From Actinomyces sp. (GTDB lineage Bacteria; Actinomycetota; Acidimicrobiia; Acidimicrobiales; Aldehydirespiratoraceae), in NCBI GenBank assembly GCA_003697065.1, contig RFFY01000001.1, positions 1-5,316 on the forward strand: DNA of 5,316 nucleotides, read 5' to 3'. Position numbers and translations under genes: made by a program. Below the pieces are notes generated by a model. That model ran no database searches, had not been told where the DNA came from, and saw nothing but the letters and a program-made list of their open reading frames with translations. This document shows, in pieces, positions 1 to 5,316 of the stretch (positions are counted from its first letter, which is position 1; each line of letters starts with the position of its first letter).

Positions 1-1983
1 CCCTTCACCCGCGGCTCGTTGTGCGTGAAGACCAACTCCTACCTCGACCACCTCGCCCATCCCGACCGCCTCCTGCACCCCCTGCGCCGGGTGGGGGCCA
101 AGGGCGAGGGCCGCTTCGAGCGGATCACCTGGGACGAGGCCCTCGACGAGATCGCCGAGCGGATCACCACGTCCGTCGAGCGCCACGGGGGCGAGACCGT
201 GTGGCCCTTCGCCGGGACGGGAACGGTGGGATGGCTCCAGGGCCCGGCGGGAGCGGGTCGTCGTCTCTGGCACCACCTGGGGGCCTCGCGTCACGCCGTC
301 ACCATCTGCTCGGTCGCCGGCCACGTGGGCATGTCCTACACGTGCGGGTCGGCGGCCGGGATGGATCCCGAGGACCTCGTCCACGCCGGGATCATCCTGG
401 TGTGGGGCGCCAACCCCTTCGTGTCCAACCGCCATCTCCTGCCCGTGCTCGAGGAGGCCCGCCGGCGCGGGGCCGCCATCTGGTGCATCGACCCCCGCCG
501 CACCCCGACCGCCGAGTGGTCGGACCGCCACCTGGCCCCCCTGCCGGGAACCGACGGCGCCCTGGCCCTGGGTGTCATGGCCGAGCTGGTGCGGCGCGGC
601 GCCCACGACACGTCCTTTCTCCACCAGCGGTGCGAGGGCTGGGACGAGTTCGCCGCCTCGTTGACCGGCTGGACACCCGAGCGCACCGCCGCCACGTGCG
701 GCCTGACCCCCGGGGAGGTCACCGACCTCGCCGCCGCCCTCGCCGAACGTCGCCCCCTGGCCGTGCGCATCTCCATGGGCCTGCAACGCCACGCCGGGGG
801 CGGTCAGGCGGCACGGGTCATCTCGTGCCTGCCCGCCGTCACCGGCGACCACGGACGTCTCGGCGGGGGCATCGTCTACTCCACCGGACCCGCCTACACC
901 CTCGACGAGGCGGCCCTGGCCCGACCCGACCTGCTGCCCGGACCCGTGCGGTCCCTCGCCATGACCCGCCTCGGCGAGGGACTCCTCGGACTCGACGACC
1001 CGCCGGTCACCGTCCTCGTCGTCACCGGGGCGAACCCGGTCGTGTCCAACCCCGACACCGGGCGGGTGCGGGCGGGACTGGCACGACCCGACCTGTTCAC
1101 CGTCGTCGTCGAGCACTTCCTCACCGACACCGCCGCCTTCGCCGACATCGTCCTGCCCTCGACGATGCAACCCGAGCACACCGACCTGCACGACTCCTTC
1201 GGCCACCTCTACCTCCAGTGGAACGAGGCAGCGGTCGCGCCCCGCGGCGAGTGCCTGCCCCACACCGAGATCTTCGGGCGCCTCGCCCGTCGCCTCGGCA
1301 TCGACCACCCGGTGGTGCTGGCCTCCGATCTCGAGCTGGCACGCGAGGTGCTGGCGGCGGGGCCCGCCACCCGCGCCATCGAGCTCGACGAGCTCCGGGC
1401 CCGGGGCTGGGCCCGTCTCGACCTGCCCCGCCCCTGGCTGCCCTTCGCCGAGCGCTTCCCCACCCCGTCGGGGCGCTTCGAGTTCGTCTCGGCGCGCGCC
1501 GAGGCGGACGGACACGGGCGCCTGCCCCACTACGTGGCGCCGGCGGAGGCCACCTCCGCCGGGCCCGACGAGCTCGCCCTCGTCGCCCCGGCGGCGACCC
1601 ACTTCCTCAACTCGACCTTCGCCAACCGGCGCTTCCACCGCTCCCGCGTGGGCGAAGCGACGGTGACCCTCCATCCCGACGACGCCGCCCGCCTGGGGAT
1701 CGGCGACGGCGAGCGGGTGCGGGTGGCCAACGCCCGCGGCGCCTTCGAGGCGACGGCCCGGGTCGCCGACACCGTGCGGCCCGGGGTGGTGGCGGGGACC
1801 AAGGGCCACTGGCCCGGACCCGACGGGGCGGGGGTCAACGCCGTCGTCGCCGAGCGCGACGCCGACATGGGGCGCGGCGGGGTCTTCCACGACACCCGCG
1901 TCCGGGTGATCCCCCTGGGCGCCGGCGTCGGGGGCGAGGCCGCCGCTGTCGAGGAGCGGGGCGAGGTGCTCTCAACTCCCTGA
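1..1983 (+). CDS. Molybdopterin (bis-MGD) oxidoreductase, DMSO-reductase superfamily; 5'-truncated
   Basis: This is the catalytic subunit of a molybdenum (or tungsten) oxidoreductase that would transfer electrons or oxygen atoms at a bis-MGD cofactor; the substrate is unknown. The frame is open from base 1 to TGA at 1981-1983, giving 660 visible codons (numbered here from base 1). Residues 1-10 read PFTRGSLCVK: the fourth cysteine of the N-terminal [4Fe-4S] site (C8) with its following lysine. The true start and the first three cysteines lie upstream, probably some 35-50 residues away by family comparison. Cofactor-binding signatures follow: GANPFVSN (136-143), DPRRT (164-168), GTDGA (183-187), TGANPVVSN (342-350) and FLTDTAAFADIVLPST (373-388). 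A molydopterin dinucleotide-binding C-terminal domain spans about 523-636, with HFLNSTFAN and the late GVNAVV motif. C103, in TICSVAG, is the candidate metal ligand. I place it in the broad formate dehydrogenase/thiosulfate reductase/acetylene hydratase-like (COG0243) group. The subgroup, and whether it is exported, cannot be decided without the N-terminus. An Ala/Glu/Gly-rich tail of about 24 residues ends the protein. Confidence 0.93.
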   Translation, partial: PFTRGSLCVKTNSYLDHLAHPDRLLHPLRRVGAKGEGRFERITWDEALDEIAERITTSVERHGGETVWPFAGTGTVGWLQGPAGAGRRLWHHLGASRHAVTICSVAGHVGMSYTCGSAAGMDPEDLVHAGIILVWGANPFVSNRHLLPVLEEARRRGAAIWCIDPRRTPTAEWSDRHLAPLPGTDGALALGVMAELVRRGAHDTSFLHQRCEGWDEFAASLTGWTPERTAATCGLTPGEVTDLAAALAERRPLAVRISMGLQRHAGGGQAARVISCLPAVTGDHGRLGGGIVYSTGPAYTLDEAALARPDLLPGPVRSLAMTRLGEGLLGLDDPPVTVLVVTGANPVVSNPDTGRVRAGLARPDLFTVVVEHFLTDTAAFADIVLPSTMQPEHTDLHDSFGHLYLQWNEAAVAPRGECLPHTEIFGRLARRLGIDHPVVLASDLELAREVLAAGPATRAIELDELRARGWARLDLPRPWLPFAERFPTPSGRFEFVSARAEADGHGRLPHYVAPAEATSAGPDELALVAPAATHFLNSTFANRRFHRSRVGEATVTLHPDDAARLGIGDGERVRVANARGAFEATARVADTVRPGVVAGTKGHWPGPDGAGVNAVVAERDADMGRGGVFHDTRVRVIPLGAGVGGEAAAVEERGEVLSTP

Positions 1984-2004
1984 GCTGCCCGCCGACGGAA
2001 CGGT
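1984..2004 (+). promoter_or_regulatory. Short intergenic gap with a weak ribosome binding site for the GTG start at 2005
   Basis: Only 21 nt separate the oxidoreductase stop from the first possible start of the next gene. A weak purine-rich GGAA (1997-2000) sits 4 nt before the GTG at 2005, which is closer than ideal. No inverted repeat with a T-run and no -35/-10 pair is visible, so translation of the second gene probably relies on a polycistronic message, or on a promoter inside the upstream gene. The next in-frame starts, GTG 2065 and ATG 2110, have no better Shine-Dalgarno sequence. They would also cut into or remove the first helix of GAF1, so GTG 2005 is preferred. Confidence 0.35.
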
Positions 2005-5000
2005 GTGGACCACGGCGCGGGCCCCGACTGCCCCTGGGCGCAGCGGCAGGCACTCATCGCCACCGTGTCGCGCACCCTCCTGGACCGGCGGCGGCCCGTC
2101 CCCGAGTCGATGGACGGCGCCCTCGACGTTGTTCTGGCGGAGCTCGACCTGTTCGGTGTGGGTGTCTTCGCCCGGGTCGACGGCCGCATCGTGGTCGAGG
2201 GCCTGCGGGTCCGACAGCCGGTCGAGGTGCCGAGCTTCGAGGGTCGGGAGGTGGCGTCGGTCCCGTGGTTGGCCCGCCTCCTCGAGGCGGGATCGACCGG
2301 CCTCACCCATCTGGTGGTGACGCCTGACGAGTTGCTTCCCGAGTGGCGGACGATCATCGAGAAGCATGCCGGAGCCGGCGCCGTCGTGGTCGCCGTTCCC
2401 CTCTGGCGGGGACGTGACGTCACCGGGATTCTCGTGGCCGTGGACGCGGCGGCCCGCGAGTGGCACCCGGCCGACGTCAACGCCCTGGCCGCCACCGCCC
2501 GCCTCGTCCACACCGCCGGCGAGCGCCACCGGGCGGAGGAGGCCCTGCACCGGCGCCTGGAGCGCACGACGCGGCGTCACCGCGAAGCCGACCTGCTGTC
2601 GCGGGTGGCTCTGCGCCTGCTCGAGACGCTCTCCGACGAGGTGGACGAGGTCGTCCCCGAAGTCCTCGGGCTCCTCACGGATCACCTGGGTTGTACCGAT
2701 GCCACCTGGTTGTGGCGGCCCCGTGACGGGCGACGGTGGGAGAGCCACCCCCCCGGGGAGCCGGCCTTCCTGGGCCCGGATGTGCGCGATCGCATCCTCG
2801 AACCCACCGGTGTCGCGTCGGTGCCGGGTGGCGACGGTGTCCTCGTGATCCTGCCCGCCGCGCTGGGCGACGCCGAGGGACGCCTCGTGCTGGCGGGCGC
2901 CGCCGGCCTCGACGGAGCGGACCTGGAGCTCGCTCGTCGTGTCGCCGACGCCCTCGCCGAGTTCGAGGAGTACGTGATCCTCGATCGTCGGTCCGCCCTT
3001 CGTGCCCTGTTCGCAGCCACCCGCGCCGAGGTCACGCGCCACCTCGCCGGCGACGACACCGACGCCGACCCGGGCGTGTCGTGGACCGTCGAGCGTCTGG
3101 CCGAGGTCGTGGCGCCGGCGCGGGTGGCGCTCGTGTCCTCGGAGACCTCGGCCGCTGGCGACGATGCCGTCCCCCACCCGGTGCGGGCCGTCCACGCCGC
3201 CGGCGACGACCCCCCGAGCTTCCTGGTCGTCGGTGGCGATCTCGACCCGGTGGCCGAACCCCTGGTGCGGGAACTCGTGGCCGAGATCGCGGTGGAGATC
3301 CGTCGCCACCGGCGGGCGTGCGCCGCCCGGCGCGAGCTGGCGGACGAGGCGCGGCTCCAGCGTCTCGTCACCGAGGTCAGCCGCACCCTCATCGGCGACG
3401 AAACGCTCGACGAGAGAGTGGCGCGCGTGTTGGAGCGCGTCGGCGAGACCCTCGATCTGCTGTCGTGCCAGCTCGTCGAGGTCGACCACGACACGCGGCG
3501 CCTGCAGGTGCGCTCCGCCTGGACGGCGTCGGACGCCCTTCCCGTGCTGGGGACCGTCGACGTCCCCGACGCCGTCTGGCCCGACCTGATCCGCCGTCTG
3601 GACGCGCCGGTGGTGGTGACACCGGCGGAGATGGTGGTCGGGGGTGCGGAGTACCTCGCCGCCGGGGGACCCCCCGATGCCCCCTTCCTCTTCGTGCCCA
3701 CGAGCCGGGCCGGGCGACTCGCCCGGATCCTCGTTCTGCAGGGCACGTCGGAACGCGTCTTCGGAGCGAGCGAGACGGCGGCGTGTGAAACCCTGGCCGC
3801 CACCCTCCACGCCGCCATCGTCGCCTCCCGGGCCCACGACCTCTTCGCCGCCACCTTCGACGCCTCCCCCATCGCACAGATCGTCACGCGCGCCGGCCGC
3901 CTCCTGGCCGCCAATCGGGCCTTCGCCGACCTGGCCGGGGAGCGGCCCCAGCCCGGAGCACCCGTCACCGAGCTCCTCGACGGCCTCGACCCGGCGGTGC
4001 TGGGTCCCGGCGGTGACGGCGAACGTCTCGTCGTGGTCAGGGGGCGGCGGCGCTGGATCCGGGTCCACACCGCCGCCGGCCGGTGGGCGGGGGAGGCGGT
4101 GACCGTCGCCTCCCTCGAGGACGTGACCGACGAGGTGGAGCGGGCCCGTCGGCTCGCCCACGAGGCCGCCCACGACGCCCTCACCGGGGTGGGAAGCCGG
4201 CGGGCGCTGGAACGTCTCCTCGAGGAGCTCGACGAGACGGCAGGCGGCGAGCGGTCCGTCGGGACCGACGAGGGGTCCGAGCGGCCGTCCCGGGCCGGGG
4301 TGCTGTTGTTGTTGGATCTCGACCGCTTCAAGATCGTCAACGACGCCGTCGGTCACCGCGTCGGCGACCATCTCCTTCAGGTGACGGCGCAACGCCTGGC
4401 GGGTGCGGTCCGACGCGACGACCGGGTGTTCCGCTTCGGGGGTGACGAGTTCGTCGTGTACCTGCCCGACGCCGACACCCTCGAGGCGATCGCCGTGGCC
4501 GCCCGTCTCCGGTCGGCTGTCGAGGAGCCGGTCGAGCTGGGGGAGGTGGGAGGGGAGCCGGGGTCGGTCACCCCCTCGTGCAGCATCGGGCTGGCCCCGG
4601 TGCGTCGCGCCGATCCGACGGCGGCCCTGCGCCACGCCGACGCCGCCCTGGCGGTGGCCAAGACGAGCGGGCGGGCCCGTATCGAGGTGTTCGAGCCCGC
4701 CCACGAAGAGCGTCTCGCCGAACGACTGCGCCTGGAGTCGGAGCTGAGGGCGGCCCTGGCGGCGGGCGACCTGGAACCCTGGTACCAGCCCGAGATCGAC
4801 CTCGAGACGGGACGCATCGTGGCCTTCGAGGCCCTGGTCCGGTGGCGGCGGGGCGACGAGATCCTGCCCGCCGGCGCCTTCATCGAGGTGGCCGAGGAGA
4901 TGGGACTGGCCCCGGCCATCTCCCAGCGGATGCTGGCCGCCGCCCTCGTCGATCTCGGCCGTCTGCCCGGTGTCGCCGTCCGGGTCAACGTCACCGCCTC

Positions 5001-5316
5001 CCAGCTCGCCACCGGTGACCTGCCCGCCCTCGTCGCCGCCCTCCTCGAGAACCACCGCCTGGAGCCGGGCCGGCTCGGGCTCGAGGTGACGGAGCGGTCC
5101 CTGCTCGACCGCGATGCGGCCGTGACCGCCATCGGGCGGCTCCGCGAGCTGGGCGTCAGGGTTGCCGTCGACGACTTCGGCACCGGCCACAGCTCCCTGG
5201 GCTGGCTCAAGCACCTCCCCGTCGACACGGTGAAGATCGATCGGGCCTTCGTCGCCGAGATCACCAGCGACGTCCGGGACCGGGCCCTGGTCACGGCGGT
5301 GGTGGAACTCGCCGAC
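2005..5316 (+). CDS. Bifunctional c-di-GMP enzyme: GAF-GAF-(GAF-like)-GAF-PAS-GGDEF-EAL; 3'-truncated
   Basis: This is a predicted cytoplasmic sensor that makes (GGDEF) and/or degrades (EAL) cyclic-di-GMP; 1,104 codons are visible with no stop before the edge. There is no signal peptide or membrane segment. GAF1 covers about 13-172 and a charged helical linker 173-195. GAF2 covers about 195-325, a weak GAF-like segment 326-440, a charged helix 436-452, and GAF4 452-607. PAS covers about 612-708 and a short helix leads into HDALTG (723-728). The GGDEF domain has DLDRFK (771-776), N779 and D788 for guanine binding, the inhibitory-site RxxD as RRDD (803-806), and an intact GGDEF (812-816). The EAL domain has E942-A-L (FEALVRW), N995, E1030 (in VTER), DDFGTG (1056-1061) and K1077. 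The last part of EAL, including the usual AEGVE glutamate and its glutamine, lies beyond the window. The start is the first possible one after the in-frame TGA at 1981. Signals sensed by the GAF and PAS domains are unknown. Confidence 0.96.
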   Translation, partial: MDHGAGPDCPWAQRQALIATVSRTLLDRRRPVPESMDGALDVVLAELDLFGVGVFARVDGRIVVEGLRVRQPVEVPSFEGREVASVPWLARLLEAGSTGLTHLVVTPDELLPEWRTIIEKHAGAGAVVVAVPLWRGRDVTGILVAVDAAAREWHPADVNALAATARLVHTAGERHRAEEALHRRLERTTRRHREADLLSRVALRLLETLSDEVDEVVPEVLGLLTDHLGCTDATWLWRPRDGRRWESHPPGEPAFLGPDVRDRILEPTGVASVPGGDGVLVILPAALGDAEGRLVLAGAAGLDGADLELARRVADALAEFEEYVILDRRSALRALFAATRAEVTRHLAGDDTDADPGVSWTVERLAEVVAPARVALVSSETSAAGDDAVPHPVRAVHAAGDDPPSFLVVGGDLDPVAEPLVRELVAEIAVEIRRHRRACAARRELADEARLQRLVTEVSRTLIGDETLDERVARVLERVGETLDLLSCQLVEVDHDTRRLQVRSAWTASDALPVLGTVDVPDAVWPDLIRRLDAPVVVTPAEMVVGGAEYLAAGGPPDAPFLFVPTSRAGRLARILVLQGTSERVFGASETAACETLAATLHAAIVASRAHDLFAATFDASPIAQIVTRAGRLLAANRAFADLAGERPQPGAPVTELLDGLDPAVLGPGGDGERLVVVRGRRRWIRVHTAAGRWAGEAVTVASLEDVTDEVERARRLAHEAAHDALTGVGSRRALERLLEELDETAGGERSVGTDEGSERPSRAGVLLLLDLDRFKIVNDAVGHRVGDHLLQVTAQRLAGAVRRDDRVFRFGGDEFVVYLPDADTLEAIAVAARLRSAVEEPVELGEVGGEPGSVTPSCSIGLAPVRRADPTAALRHADAALAVAKTSGRARIEVFEPAHEERLAERLRLESELRAALAAGDLEPWYQPEIDLETGRIVAFEALVRWRRGDEILPAGAFIEVAEEMGLAPAISQRMLAAALVDLGRLPGVAVRVNVTASQLATGDLPALVAALLENHRLEPGRLGLEVTERSLLDRDAAVTAIGRLRELGVRVAVDDFGTGHSSLGWLKHLPVDTVKIDRAFVAEITSDVRDRALVTAVVELAD

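Noticed and set aside
1981..1983. In-frame TGA between two same-frame genes, as a possible selenocysteine or read-through codon joining them
   Set aside because: Sec in Mo enzymes sits at the metal ligand position near the N-terminal third, not after the C-terminal domain. The Mo-enzyme domain is already complete before the TGA, and no clear SECIS-like hairpin was seen. A plain stop is the simpler reading.
2005..2013. Small perfect palindrome (GTGG-A-CCAC) at the start codon of the second gene
   Set aside because: The arms are only 4 bp with a 1-nt centre, too short for a stable hairpin or a convincing operator, and such words are expected by chance in DNA of this composition.
2003..2320. 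Short plus-strand frame beginning with GTG at 2003, as an alternative small gene after the oxidoreductase
   Set aside because: It overlaps the GAF1 coding frame, encodes Ser/Arg/Pro-rich sequence without a domain, and has no better ribosome binding site than the GTG at 2005.
21..2327. Plus-strand open frame of 768 codons over the oxidoreductase gene in another frame
   Set aside because: The product is dominated by Arg, Pro and Gly, as expected for an out-of-frame reading of GC-rich coding DNA. It overlaps a frame with clear molybdopterin-enzyme motifs and runs across the gene boundary.
2682..4340. Minus-strand open frame of 552 codons
   Set aside because: The product is Ser/Arg/Ala/Thr-rich low complexity and antisense to conserved GAF, PAS and GGDEF coding sequence. 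It is a compositional shadow.
1972..5214. Minus-strand open frame of about 1,080 codons opposite the c-di-GMP gene
   Set aside because: It is the exact codon-aligned reverse complement of the real gene and stays open only because TTA, CTA and TCA codons are absent there. Its product is low-complexity, rich in Gly, Arg, His, Asp and Pro, with no recognisable domain. The plus frame has full GAF/PAS/GGDEF/EAL motifs.

Overview
The window comes from a high-GC bacterium, most likely an actinobacterium. GC is very high by eye and codons end almost always in G or C. The second gene uses no TTA, CTA or TCA codon over its whole visible length. The class Acidimicrobiia is a plausible home, because its members often carry multi-domain GAF/PAS-GGDEF-EAL proteins, but this placement is an inference and not firm.

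Two plus-strand genes fill nearly all of the window, and both are cut by its edges. Positions 1-1983 hold a molybdopterin (bis-MGD) oxidoreductase of the DMSO-reductase superfamily. It lacks its extreme N-terminus, with the first three cysteines of the expected [4Fe-4S] site, but is complete at the C-terminus. After a 21-nt gap (1984-2004), a GTG at 2005 opens a large cyclic-di-GMP enzyme that runs off the right edge. Its visible 1,104 residues read as GAF, GAF, a GAF-like segment, GAF, PAS, GGDEF and most of an EAL domain. Every diagnostic residue of both catalytic domains that falls inside the window is present.

The short gap has no room for a terminator or an ordinary promoter, so the genes may be co-transcribed. 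No known pathway links a Mo oxidoreductase to c-di-GMP turnover, and the pairing may only be adjacency. No accessory Fe-S or membrane subunit for the oxidoreductase lies in its immediate downstream position. I see no tRNA, rRNA, CRISPR array, insertion sequence, attachment site or strong nucleotide repeat. Overall this looks like a normal chromosomal region with two recognisable families. I found no convincing undescribed system. The points most worth a second look are the sensory N-terminus of the c-di-GMP enzyme and the unknown substrate of the Mo enzyme.
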